A stretch of DNA of 64,000 nucleotides from positions 37,984,019-38,048,018 of the forward strand of contig QVOM02000042.1 in NCBI GenBank assembly GCA_003586115.2. The letters are read 5' to 3'. The DNA is from Salvator merianae (lineage: Eukaryota; Chordata; Lepidosauria; Squamata; Teiidae). Position numbers and translations under genes: made by a program. Positions 44,160 to 54,513 of the stretch are shown here, piece after piece. The notes beneath the pieces are model-generated. The model saw nothing but the letters and a program-made list of their open reading frames with translations. It was not told where the DNA came from and searched no databases. Each line of letters begins with the position of its first letter. Position 1 is the first letter of the stretch.

Positions 44160-46214
44160 TTTTTGGTGAGGTTGCACCTGAGTGGGATGAAGTCATGTGA
44201 AGGGAGAATGCTAAGAAGAACTTTGAGGAGCACATTGCTAAGAACATCAAGAGAAATAACAAGAAATTCTTTAAGTATATCAGAAGTAGGAATCCAAGCA
44301 GAAAAGCAGTTGGACCACTAGATCATAATGTACAGAAAGGGATAATTACAGAGGACACAGAGATTGCAGAAAGGCTAAATGATTTTTTTTGCCTCTGTTT
44401 TTACTGAGAAGGATAGAGAGCATATGCCAGCAGCTGAATCAATCCTTTCAGGGAGGGAGTCAGAAGAAGTAGGTCAGATAGCGGTAACCAAGGAGGAGGT
44501 TCTTGCATGTCTTGATAAACTAAATGCTAACAAATCACCAGGACCAGATGACATTCATCCAAGAGTTCTTAAAGAACTCAAATTTGAAATTGCTGAGATT
44601 CTAGCCAAAATATATAATCTTTCCCTAAAATCAGGCTCTGTGCCTGAAGACTGGAGGGTGGCAAATGTAACACCAATCTTCAAAAATGGATCCAGGGGTG
44701 ATCCAGGAAATTACAGACCAGTCAGCTTAACATCAGTTCCAGGTAAAGTGATGGAAACCATAATTAAGGATAAAATTACTAAATACATAGAGAAGCAAGC
44801 ATTGCTGAAAGAAAATCAGCATGGCTTTTGCAAAGGTAAATCATGCCTTACAAACTTGTTAGGATTCTTTGGAAGTCTTAATAAACATGTGGATAAAGGT
44901 GATCCAGTTGACATTGTCTATCTGGACTTTCAGAAGGCTTTTGACAAAGTCCCTCATCAAAGATTCCTGAATAAACTCAGCAGTCATGGAATAAGAGGAC
45001 AGGTCCTGTCCTGGATTGGTAACTGGCTTAAGGACAGGAAACAGAGAGTAGGAATAAATGGTCAGTTCTCAGAATGGAAAGAGGTGAAAAGTGGGGTCCC
45101 GCAAGGTTCAGTATTAGGACCCCTGCTTTTTAATTTATTCATAAATGATCTCGACACAGGGGTAAGTAGTGAGTTAGCAAAGTTTGCTGATGACACTAAA
45201 TTGTTCAGGGTAGTAAAAACTGAAAGTGATTGTAAAGAGCTCCAGAGGAATCTCTTGACATTGGGTGAGTGGGCAACGAAGTGGCAAATGCACTTCAATC
45301 TTAGCAAGTGCAAAGTGATGCACATCAGGACAAGGAACCCCAATTATACCTATAAACTGATGGGGGGCAAACTTTTTGTGACAGACCAGGAAAAGGATCT
45401 TGGGGTTCTGGTAGACAGCTCAATGAAGGTATCAACCCAGTGTGCAGCGGCAGTGAAAAATGCAAATTCAATGCTAGGGGTAATAAGGAAGGGAATAGAA
45501 AACAAGTCGGCAAGTGTCATTGTGCCTCTTTACAAATCTATGGTGAGGCCACACTTGGAATATTGTGTACAATTCTGGTCACCACACCTCAGAAAGGATA
45601 TTGTGGAACTGGAGAAGGTGCAAAAAAGGGCAACCAGAATGACCAAGGGGCTTGGACACCTTCCTTACGAAATCAGGCTGCAACGCCTTGGCCTCTTTAG
45701 CCTTGAAAAGTGGCGTTTAAGAGGAGACCTGATTGAAGTATATAAAATCATGCACAGTATGGATAAGGTGGATAAAGAGAAGTTTTTTTTCTCTCACACA
45801 CAACACTAGGACCAGAGGGCACTCTCTGAAGCTGATGGGTAGGAGAGTTAGGACTGACAAGAGGAAGTATTTTTTCACCCAAAGGGTTGTTGGTCTGTGG
45901 AATTTATTACCGGATGACGTGGTGACAGCCATCAGCCTGGACAGCTTTAAGAAGGGACTGGACAGATTCATGGAGGTCAGGTGTATCAATGGCTATTAGA
46001 ATGGATGCCTGGGTGCTACCTCCAGGTTGGAAAGACAGGCAGGATGTCTGTAAAACCATTTGCGGGAAGTCAAGAGCAGGTGAAGGTTTTGCCTTTATCT
46101 TCTGCTTGAGAATGCCCAGAAGCAACTGGTGGGCCACGGTGTGAAACAGAATGCTGGACTAGATGGGCTGTGGCCTGATCCAGCAAGGCTCCTCTTATGT
46201 TCTTATGTTCATAT
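44160..46214 (+). mobile_element. CR1/L3 LINE, 5'-truncated, nearly intact RT to 3' end
   Basis: About 2 kb. It starts between the endonuclease and RT ('KNFEEHIAKNIKRNNKKFFKYIRSR', about 44209-44290), carries the whole RT and C-terminal domain, a stop at 45997-45999, and the 3' UTR ending TTATGTTCTTATGTTC at about 46210. The endonuclease half is missing, so it could not move by itself. Only two frame breaks are seen, both one extra T in a T8 run (44383-44390 and 45783-45790). It is the best-preserved LINE in the window and the reference for the other CR1 fragments here. Confidence 0.93.
44379..45809 (+). CDS. CR1 ORF2 reverse transcriptase fragment (476 codons)
   Basis: Reverse transcriptase of a non-LTR retrotransposon; it copies element RNA at a nicked chromosomal site. 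Visible blocks: NKSPGPDDIHP (51-61), NYRPVSLTS (111-119), HGFCKGKSC (148-156), motif A VYLDFQKAFD (180-189, catalytic D183), motif B GVPQGSVLGP (239-248), motif C KFADDTKLF (268-276, catalytic D271 and D272), then KDLGVLVD (339-346) and HLEYCVQFWSP (392-402). The catalytic aspartates are intact. The ATG is an artefact: homology extends upstream in another frame to about 44209 (…EIAERLNDFF), cut by an extra T at 44383-44390. The 3' end is likewise false: after the T8 at 45783-45790 the true frame runs to 45999 (…RTDKRKYFFTQRVVGLWNLLPDDV). Length is about half of a full CR1 ORF2 because the endonuclease is lost. Confidence 0.92.
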   Translation: MIFFASVFTEKDREHMPAAESILSGRESEEVGQIAVTKEEVLACLDKLNANKSPGPDDIHPRVLKELKFEIAEILAKIYNLSLKSGSVPEDWRVANVTPIFKNGSRGDPGNYRPVSLTSVPGKVMETIIKDKITKYIEKQALLKENQHGFCKGKSCLTNLLGFFGSLNKHVDKGDPVDIVYLDFQKAFDKVPHQRFLNKLSSHGIRGQVLSWIGNWLKDRKQRVGINGQFSEWKEVKSGVPQGSVLGPLLFNLFINDLDTGVSSELAKFADDTKLFRVVKTESDCKELQRNLLTLGEWATKWQMHFNLSKCKVMHIRTRNPNYTYKLMGGKLFVTDQEKDLGVLVDSSMKVSTQCAAAVKNANSMLGVIRKGIENKSASVIVPLYKSMVRPHLEYCVQFWSPHLRKDIVELEKVQKRATRMTKGLGHLPYEIRLQRLGLFSLEKWRLRGDLIEVYKIMHSMDKVDKEKFFFSHTQH

Positions 46215-46329
46215 GAGAAGAATCCATATTGCTTAGGTTGCATGCGAAACAGATGCTGGAATTTATGTGCAAATCCTGGAGCTCCCCAAAAAGTAGTAAT
46301 ATGCATGAACAAAATGTTCATTTTTGATT

Positions 46330-46645
46330 TGCTGTCAAAGCAAAAAACTGTATTTTTGCTTCCTCAGTGAATTACAATGTTGAATAAAGAACTTTTCACA
46401 TTCGGTTTTGTGGTTTTTGCAATGTTTTCCCCTTTGAAAATGCCGTTGAAAATACCCTTTTTGTGGGTTAAACAGCAAAAACACAAATATTCAAATGAAT
46501 ATTGCATTTTTGCAAAAGAAGAGACTGGATCGTTTCAATCGAATGCTGAAAACGCAAAAAAGGGCATTTTCAATTTGATGTGAAAATTTGTGAATGCGAA
46601 ATATTCAATCAAATGTTGAAATGGGAATCGAATTTTGCACATCTC
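46330..46645. mobile_element. Dispersed AT-rich repeat, TTTTGCACATCTCTA end
   Basis: Reverse-orientation relative of 28692-29040. It is made of 'gcaaaaacac', 'aaatattcaaatgaa' and 'gcgaaatattcaatc' variants and ends GAATTTTGCACATCTCTA. The left end near 46330 is not sharp. Superfamily unknown. Confidence 0.5.
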
Positions 46646-48119
46646 TACGGAAAAGGCATCTATATTTAGTCTCAGCAATAGTACATTGTTAGGTGCTTCT
46701 AAATGACACACCAAGGCATTACTGGTAGTGTGTAACTAGTAAAAATGGCTCAGCTCTCTGATGCATTTGCACATGTTCCTGTGGCAATCATCTATGTGTC
46801 TCAATCATTCAGGGATTCCATTTATATGCCTGTGTGACATCCAAAATTTTAAAGCCTAATACAACTTAGCTTCTCGTCAGTATAAATAATTTGATCAGGC
46901 TAATGACATTGTTCTACCTGAGGGAGTCTGTCATTAGTAGAATACCGAAGCAGTAAGCCAAGCTATCTTCTTTTAGCACCTGGAGGAATTCCTGTTGCCT
47001 TAGTTGGTGGAACTGAATATGAATATTCCTGTCATGAAAGCTGTAAAGATAATAAGCCACTGGCATTTTGTAAGCTATATAATTCCATGATTTCACATTA
47101 AATATTTAAAGCACAGGAGGTGTTATTTGTTAGGGTGCTGATAAAAGGAGTTCAACCTTACTGCTTTCTTTTTCTTTTTGGCAAATCCTCCTTCATGTGA
47201 AGATGTATTCTGTGTTTGTTTTCTTCCCCCAAGGCTGTGTATTGTTTCAGTTTCTCTGGAGGTGAATTTCAGACTTTGCCGGCAAAACACTCCAAATATT
47301 TTTACAGAAGGTTTATCCTTTTGATATAAAAAGGAAATCCAAACTATGAGCATAAACAGATGTGAAGCGTTCAGAGACAGTCCCAACTCCAGTCAGATAC
47401 CTTAGATGGTTGCAGAAAGAATAGTTCTTTTTCCTCCCCTGAGATGTGTTTGCAAAGCTAGTCAAAAAGTACATAGCTTATTTTTCAAAAGTTTACAGTA
47501 ATAGGGGAAGGTTTCTGGCAAAGTCAGCGGGTATTAAAATACCATAAAAGAGGATATTGTATAATAAAAGACGTAGGCAGTAGCTGATGCATAATACTAT
47601 GCAGGAATTGAACAGAAGCTTTCTGTGTCACACAAAGTAAGTGAACTCTTTGCCTGAGAAAGAGAGGTTATAAATTACCAGGTGAACGAAACTGGGAAGT
47701 GAAAAACTTTGTTGGTAAAGTGTCTGTTTTTAATAATTACCACATCATGCCAGGGTGAAACTGAGATAACTGATGACCTTTTAGAGTCCTTAGGAAAAAA
47801 TATGGTTTGTGGGCAAAAGATGATAACACCGTTTAAGAGATTTATGTAACAGTTCTTCAAAGGGTCTGAGACATACAGTCATAACTTAGCAGGAATTTCA
47901 AGGAAGGGCTTACAGGAGAATCCTGTAACTTTATCCATTAAAAAGATGGAGAATTTATAGGCTACAGACGTTGGACTACAACTCCCATTATCCACATGTC
48001 TGCCTTCCTCCCTGCTTGCTTGCCTGCCTTTTCTTTATACCTGCTGTTTACCAAATGGGGATACAGAAAAAGAATCTCCCCAAAGAAACATCTCCTGGGT
48101 GGGTATGGTAAACAAACAC
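46646..48119. other. Unclassified stretch
   Basis: No gene recognised. 'ttggactacaactcccattatcc' at 47971-47993 is a fragment of a common lizard repeat (see also 55800). (CCTTCC)/(TTGCTTGCC) richness at 48001-48030 is local. Confidence 0.45.
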
Positions 48120-48122
48120 TAA

Positions 48123-48404
48123 GGGCCCACTCACACCTAAGTCTTAATCCAGCTTTCATCCTCTTTCAGGCTGAGAGAACACATCAGTGAGGTAATAAGA
48201 TGTTTTCTTTTTATTTATTTATTAATTAGATTTGCATGCCGCCCCTCTCTGAAGACTCGGGGCGGCTTTTAGCCTGATCTAGCTCAGAAAATCCTTCTTT
48301 GGGTTAGATAATGTTGAAAGAAAGTGATTTGTCACTTTGCTGATGTGTCCTTTCAATCCAAAAGTGGACTGAAGCTGGATTAAAACTTAGATGTGACTGG
48401 GCCC
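48123..48404. mobile_element. PIF/Harbinger-like MITE (TAA TSD) with nested LINE tail
   Basis: Left end GGGCCCACTCACACCTAAGT, right-end complement GGGCCCAGTCACATCTAAGT. The arms mirror further through 'cttaatccagcttt' and 'gaacacatcag' / 'gacacatcag'. TAA flanks both sides (48120-48122 and 48405-48407). The loop is interrupted by a reverse LINE tail at about 48205-48268. Confidence 0.83.
48205..48268 (-). mobile_element. LINE tail with GCCCCGAGTC hairpin, reverse, nested
   Basis: 'tttatttatttattaattagatttgcatgccgcccctct' then 'gaagactcggggcggctt' is the reverse of the tail at 12440-12541. It sits inside the palindromic MITE at 48123-48404 and so came later. Only about 65 bp remain. Confidence 0.75.
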
Positions 48405-48407
48405 TAA

Positions 48408-48856
48408 AACTAATATGTGTGGTTCTTAGGTGAACATCTTCATCATGTTCCACTAAGAACTCCCCATAAGTTTTGGTGTCTGTCTGCAGTACCCACCAAG
48501 GGCAGTACAACTATTAAACCATTATATGTGCCTATTCTATGTGCATTGTCAGTCATTGCAGTATCCACATACTGTGTGTGCTTGTTTGTTATCATATAAA
48601 AGATCTGTTATTGATTCTTTTGTTTTGGGAGATTCTTTTTCTGTATTCCTTTGGTTTTGAATTGCTATGTTGGGAGTTTTTGTTTGGTTTCACTTTACCC
48701 AATGGGGTCAGGATAGGATATCAAAGTAAGCTGATATAAGACAGACAACTGGAAAAATGATTTCAAACCTAAAACCAATTCCCCGAGAGTAATATTTTCA
48801 CATCTACAGAAAGGATGCAGAGACTTGGGAACAGAGTAAGTATTTCTATTTTCTAG
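48408..48856. other. Unclassified short stretch
   Basis: No gene or recognised repeat. Confidence 0.45.
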
Positions 48857-48960
48857 GTGACCTGCTGAAGCAGTATGGAGGCCCGGAGGCCCTGTGAACA
48901 GCCATGATGTGCTTCGTGTGGGGCCTGAACACCTGGTCTTAAAGCCACCGGCCGCTGCTG
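48857..48960. mobile_element. hAT-like MITE, family A copy 3, half element
   Basis: Only one arm is present. It starts at the central hairpin ('ggtgacctgctgaagcagta', compare 'ggtcaccctgctgaggcagta' at 3382) and runs to the outer end 'cttaaagccaccggccgctgctg'. The break falls at the palindrome centre, suggesting loss of one arm through hairpin breakage or replication slippage. Confidence 0.7.
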
Positions 48961-49261
48961 ATTTTCAGTCTGTCCTAAGAGCCTCAAATGCCTCTCAGAG
49001 GCACCCAGTTCTGTGTGTGTGATCATACCCTTAGACTGATCTACTGACAGACAGCACGTCCTGGTAAAGCACGGCATCCGCATCAGGTGAGGTGCTGGAC
49101 TGGGCTGCTGATTCAATAGAGAACCACTTGCGAGAGGACTGTGCAGCGTTCCAGGCTGGTATATCTTCTGTGCAGGCAGCGCATGAGCAGCTAGTTTGTT
49201 ATTCTGGGCCAAGGTGCCTGATGTCATTTCTCCAGGCACTCAGATGCAGCTGTGGTGGTGG

Positions 49262-49625
49262 CAGCGGCGTAGCTATATGTTCCGCCACCCGGGGCGGACC
49301 GAACGGCGACAGCTGAGCAGGACGCCCCGCCCTGCAGGACGCCTACTCCCGCTGCCGCCGTGATGATGGCCGCGTGCGCGCACGCCAGCCGGCACGGTGA
49401 GCGAGCGAGCGAGCGGCGGGCGGGGCGGGGCGAGCGAGCGGCGGGCGGGGCGGGGCGAGCGAGCGGCGGGCGGGGCGAGCGAGCGGCGGACGTGCCGGTA
49501 AGCCGCCTAAAGGCCAACCGGACGCAGGGCGGGCAGGAGGGCCCAGCTCAAAGGCGGGCGCCGCCCCCAACAAGGCGCCGCCCGGTGCGCACCGCCCCCC
49601 ACGCACCCCCCTTGCTACGCCAGTG
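49262..49625. mobile_element. hAT-like MITE, GC-rich family B copy 2
   Basis: 364 bp, starting CAGCGGCGTAGC and ending GCTACGCCAGTG. A perfect 8-bp duplication, GGTGGTGG, lies at 49254-49261 and 49626-49633. Inside is a CpG-dense array (49397-49490) of GCGAGCGAGCGGCGGGCGGG-type units. ORFs of 87-117 codons on both strands rich in R, A, P and G are artefacts of the composition. CpG density makes it look like a small CpG island, and it appears to be the least decayed copy. Confidence 0.9.
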
Positions 49626-49633
49626 GGTGGTGG

Positions 49634-50559
49634 GCCACTTCTGGGCCCATGGCAAAAACAGCTCTGGCCAGCAACTAGAAAGGCTCGGAACTTTTCTTCT
49701 CAGCTCATGCTAGGGTGGAACACTTGATCCAACCAAGGTTTGGACCAGTATGGTGCAGGATAATGGCCAGTGTGCCTTCTACCCCCACCTTTTTAAAAAA
49801 CCCAAACACTGATTGAACATCTCCGGCTTGAAATGACCGAATACATTTTCTAGGCAACTAAGAAAATAATAGTTGATGTTAGCTATGTGAAAAATTTAGT
49901 ATAGTTCCATAATGATGAAACTTGCTAGACACATGCCAGAAAATGAAAGATCCTTTTTTCCAGGCTAAGCAGCAAGTTGACCCTATCTAGCTTTTCAGCT
50001 TCCTTGGTGGTCTAATTAAACCATTGCCACACAAATTAAAATCTTTTACTGTATCATAAATAGTTGGCTTGTCTGAAAAACTCCTTATCAGGGTAGTGCT
50101 GTTTACTCCGTCAGGTGTGGAACTCTTGTTTTATTACTTTACCTTGCTTTAAACATGATTGGGACTTTTGCTGGGCTGGAAGTATAGAACTCAGCACCTT
50201 CCCTGACTTAGAAAATATGACAGCTAATTAGCAGAAGAATTTTTGGTGACAGGCTACAGTTTGCAATTATTAAGGGCCAAAGAGGTAATTAGTTATCTTG
50301 CAAATGCTTTGTTTCTGTAAGTGAAAATCAGGTTGTTTTTTCCTTTGAAAAATGGCAGACAGAATGAAAGAAAAACATCTTTATACTGTGATTAGAAGTT
50401 CTGTGCATGCAGGCAGGTTTCAGGAGGACATGACCCAGCTGTACCCACCAGTGGTTTGAGTGCAGTATTGTGCCATGAGGGGTGTGGGTGTGGGAGTTGC
50501 TGTGTAATCTCTGCAGGCTGAAATAGGATCTGAGGTCCTGCCCCTTGTGATGGGCCAAT
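49634..50559. other. Unclassified stretch
   Basis: No gene or clear repeat. The last 100 bases may belong to the L2 endonuclease fragment that follows. Confidence 0.4.
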
Positions 50560-50715
50560 GAGAAAGTTTGGAAATGCTGTTGGTGTCCTGCCCACCCTGC
50601 TGCCCAACAGCCTGCCTTCCTGAGGTGGCAGAAGTGATGTGGTGCTGGTGAACTCCAGCATATAATAGTCCTGGGAGACTTCAACATTCATGTGGAGAGT
50701 GCTCCTTTGGACCAG
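50560..50715 (+). mobile_element. L2 endonuclease-domain fragment
   Basis: The plus strand encodes 'IIVLGDFNIHVES' at about 50662-50700. GDFNIH is the conserved catalytic/metal-site block of the apurinic-type endonuclease of CR1/L2-group LINEs. Upstream residues ('CCPTACLPEV' in a neighbouring frame) fit the segment usually just before it. The match stops at about 50715, where the next segment is in the other orientation. Confidence 0.6.
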
Positions 50716-51108
50716 TTTGAGGAGGTCACAAGATCATGGGTCAGAGTGGCCACAGGTTCTTAATCAAGGAAGGACTTCAGTTGTCTAAGAAGCCAAAGCT
50801 GACTATAATTGTTCCTAGTCACCACTGCCATCTGAGCCTCAAGGGACATGGATGGGTCTAGCAGAATACCTAAGTCTCTAACCTGTTTCTTCCAAGGGAA
50901 TGTAACCCGGTCCAGAACAGGAAACCTCCCAACTTCCTGGTTCAGGAACCTGAGGCAAACAACACCTTCACCTTGTCTGGGTTAAGTCTCAGTCTATTAG
51001 ATTGTATCCAGCCCTTCACTGACTCTAAGAATTGCTCCAGTACTTGCACTTCCACCCCTGCTGTTGATGAAAGAAAGATACAGAGCTGGGTGTCATCTGT
51101 ATACCATT
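50716..51108 (-). mobile_element. L2 RT segment, inverted
   Basis: The minus strand reads 'GVRCQWYTDDTQLCIFLSS' (RT motif C, YADD as YTDD) at about 51110-51060, 'FLESVKGWIQSNRLRLNPDKVKVLFASGS', then, in shifted frames, 'EAQMAVVTRNNYSQLWLLRQLKSFLD' and 'PVATLTHDLVTS' near 50730. That is the L2 order from RT motif C into the thumb. It abuts plus-strand L2 pieces on both sides. Confidence 0.75.
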
Positions 51109-51510
51109 GACATCGAACTCCAATTACAGTGGTTGCCAATTAGCTGTTGGACTAGGTTCAAGGTTTTAGGCTTGGCATATAAAGCCCTAAGCAACTTGGG
51201 ACAATGGTATCTTAAAGAACACCTCCCTTGGTACAACCCTGGAAGAGCCCAGAGATTATCTGGAAATGTCTTACCGTCGGTCCCGTGTCATACAGAATGC
51301 CACTTCATGATGGCTTGCAGTTGGGCCTTCTCAGTGATGGCACCTTCCGTTTGGAATGCCCCCTCCCCTCTTGCTGTTTGTGAGGTGTGATATTTACATC
51401 TTACAGGGAATCTATTAAAGACTGATCTTTTTTTACTCAGGCTCTGTTGTAAAACACTTTGGGATTTTTTGTTTTTGTTTTTTGAAAGGTAGTATATAAA
51501 TACAAGTACA
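51109..51510 (+). mobile_element. L2 C-terminal and 3' UTR segment
   Basis: Starts 'DIELQLQWLPISCWTRFKVLGLAYKALSNLG' (the HWLPV…FK..L..YKAL block), continues 'GNVLPSVPCHTECHFMMACSWAFSVMAPSVWNA' and a stop, then the tail 'cactttgggattttttg…ggtagtatataaatac'. In a normal L2 this region lies about 40 codons beyond the end of the inverted segment to its left. Confidence 0.8.
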
Positions 51511-51529
51511 CATATAAATTCCCTGTGTA

Positions 51530-51680
51530 AAAGTTTAAATCTTCCTTGGTCAATCCAGCTTTCAGTGTGTTTTTAACTGAGGTTTTTACTTTGTTTTTAC
51601 CCTTGCTTTTTTTTGTAAATCGCTCTGAGATCTTTTAAAATGGAAAATGGTATAGAAATGTCATCAATCAATAAACCAGT
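51530..51680 (+). mobile_element. Second L2-group 3' tail
   Basis: 'gtaaatcgctctgagatcttttaaaatggaaaatggtatagaaatg' with a T-rich lead-in is a separate L2-type tail directly after the previous one. It marks another short insertion or a duplicated end. Confidence 0.55.
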
Positions 51681-51769
51681 CAACACTTGACCTGTCAGTG
51701 GAGGTCACTGCGAAATATATGGCCTACCACTTGTGCACCAGAGTGTGAAGGAACTGGGAGAACCAGATT

Positions 51770-51965
51770 CTGGTTTCAAAAAATAAGTTTGGATGAATTC
51801 ATGGAAGTCAAGCTGTTACCCTGATGGCAGTCAGAGGAGGCAAAAATTCCGGTTTTGCTGGCAGGCTTCCCTGTGAAGCTGACTGGACACTGAGAGAACA
51901 GATTGCTGGTCCAGATGCACCATGAATCTGATTCAGTAGAGCACTTCTTATCTCTTAATTGTTCC
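51770..51965 (+). mobile_element. CR1/L3 3' end, diverged
   Basis: 'tttggatgaattcatggaagtcaagctgttaccc' (LDEFMEVK) then 'gattgctggtccagatgcaccatgaatctgattcagtagagc' and 'cttatctctta' follow the CR1 C-terminus and 3' UTR order. Strongly mutated. Confidence 0.55.
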
Positions 51966-53050
51966 ATGTAGCATCATCTGATATTGGCTGCATTGACATG
52001 GCAGGCTGGAGCCCAGTGACTGGGCAACTCATGTGAAGTGCACATCAGCCACTCCCGTGTGTGGCAGAAAACAAACACACCATGCTTCCTGTCACCAAAA
52101 ACATTGCAACTCCATTTGTCCCCCTTTCCTTTCCCATCTTCTAAGGATCCATGATCAAATATTGGAGTAAAGGCTTGCATTATGGCTTGCATAAGCACTA
52201 TTTTCAAGACGTCATCAACACCATTTCTTTTAGCTGTATAGCTGATGTGATCACAGTAACCAGGTTCTGGGATAAGACAAGCCAGTAGCTTTTTCTGACA
52301 GCTCCTCTATAATGCCGTGGCATCCATCTACTGTATAATCTAGCAGCACACAGCTATTATTTAACTTACATAAACCCAGGTGTTTATTATCACAGTTTTC
52401 TACCTGGTCTATTACCACAGTAGCCTAAGTAACCTAAGTCCATAATTAATGGGCCAACTGATAGCAATCTGATAATGTCACAATCCTTCTATGAATGACC
52501 TGAGCATCATACAGTGATAGGATGGAGCACAAATATGAATAAATGAGTGAATAAATAAAGATACTCAACAGGCAGCACCAAGCACAGTTGTTGACTATAG
52601 AACCTACAGAAATGTGTCATGGCCCCTATCTATACAACTTCATAGGTCCAAATGGATGTGTAGGTACCTCAGGAGAATGTATTTTTTGAAGAAGGAATAT
52701 AAATAAATAACAGTAGCAGCAGCAGCAGCAATAGAATAACAGAATTTATTACTATAAATTGATTCTTAAATCCTTTCATTAAGATTTGAATTAACTGTGG
52801 CTCAAAAATCCAGTCATTATGTTTGGTGGGTAGTGGAACCAAAACATAATTCCAAAGAAACTCAAGAAGTATTTGAATGACATCAGAATAGATAAAGCCA
52901 CAAAACCACAAGTGCAACCCCCACAGCACTATTTGGAAATAGCTGTATTATTTGAAGTTTTCTCCTTGGTTGAGCCTTGGTTAATTCAAATTAACAATGG
53001 GCCAAAACACTTGAGGTATTACATCCAGTGGACAGTGTAGCCACCACAAA
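51966..53050. other. Unclassified stretch with a GCA microsatellite
   Basis: AGCAGCAGCAGCAGCA at 52714-52729. Minus-strand ORFs at 52669-52929 and 52981-53196 adjoin each other and could be remnants of a LINE, but no motif is decisive. Confidence 0.4.
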
Positions 53051-53640
53051 TAAAATATTTTATTTTCATCCACCTTTAGGCCAAAATTACGTCCAGACCT
53101 GTTTATGTGAGGGAAAATGTACCTCTGTAGGGCTGAATGAATCTTATCAAAGCAATGATACAGATTAGAAATGGCCTTAGATGACGTTCTTGTCAAATTT
53201 GTGTTATGTCAGCATCACACACTAATTGAATGTCTTCGAGATGTTAAATGCAATGTACCCTAATTATCTGTTTAGATCCTTTATCCACCTTGTGAGCTAT
53301 TATCTTAGCCATGCGATAAGAATCTTGGTTACATTACAAGCATCAACGCAATTAATAACTGGCATTTTTCTGCCTCCCTTTGGCCTTCAGTCAGAGATCG
53401 AGATTAGATCGTTTATTACAATATGAGCTATTTCCTAACTCCTGCCAGCTACTTCTGAGAATTCTTTTTCTTTTCGCTTGTGGACTTCACAAGGCGTGGC
53501 CGTTTGCTAATCATGACATTCCTGTGGCTACTTATAAAAGTGTATTTACTTCCCAGTTTCATAATTGCCTGTATAAATATATACAGAAAACCAGCTGCAT
53601 TCAACTTTTTTCTTCTCACTCATAGTTCATGGAGGAAATG
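53051..53640. other. Repeat-poor stretch, candidate conserved non-coding sequence
   Basis: Free of recognisable repeats and simple sequence, of balanced composition, with several homeodomain-type cores (TAATTATCTG at 53261, CAATTAATAACT at 53348, CTAATCATGA at 53506). This is only what unconserved unique DNA could also look like; conservation cannot be judged from one genome. Confidence 0.25.
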
Positions 53641-54513
53641 GCATCTGCAAGGGACCTCCAACTGATTCATTATCTGCAGTGTTAATTTCAGGTTGAGTAA
53701 TGCTGCAGGTCTCATAACACTTCATTCACACCACTTTAAGTGGTTTGAGGTGTACAGAAGCCTCGTCCTTCTCTTCCTTGAACATACTTGATCAGCTGGT
53801 TCTCTCAAATGTAGCTGTGGTCTTGCAATCAAAGAAGGAAACTACAGGCAACCTAAACAAGCTTGCTGTACAAGCAGAAGAATCTGTAAACCTTGATACC
53901 ACACTGGCTCAAATAAACAAAAGCAAGGTCATTCAGCCTCCTTATCTCATGCCACACTGCTGATAGTTAGCATTCCCACACTAGCTAAATGGCCTGTTTA
54001 TCTATGAGGGAAATAGTATCTTGATCACACTGGTCTTTGAAGTGGAGAAATTAACTTTCACATTGCCACATTTTGTGCGTGCGTGTGTGTGAGAGAGAGA
54101 GACTATGATTCTATCCTTGCCTGGAGGTGATTTTGCAAAAGTGAGTAGGAAGTTTGAGCTCAATTCCCATCTTTAAAGAGTGTTGATTGAAAGAGATTGC
54201 ATATCAGACCTACTGGAACACCTGAAGGGTGTATATGCTCCTACAAGTAAGTCACCTCAGATTTCCTGGAACATAGTATGCCAATGGAATTAGGCGCATT
54301 GAATTAATGGGCAGCATTACTTAAAGTACTGTAACTAGACACTGATTTCAGAGTTAAATCAGGCCCACATGGCTTATCTACTCTTTACTGACTTGTCTAC
54401 AGGTGTGGCAGTTATCAAAATCCATAATCAAATCTTAACAAGACCTGAGCAACGGCAACTCCACAGAAATGGAAAAGGATATGCTTTTAGTTCTGGTTCT
54501 AGCTTTTATCTCT
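53641..54513. other. Unclassified stretch
   Basis: (GT)n/(GA)n mixed run at 54076-54104. No gene or repeat family recognised. Confidence 0.45.
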
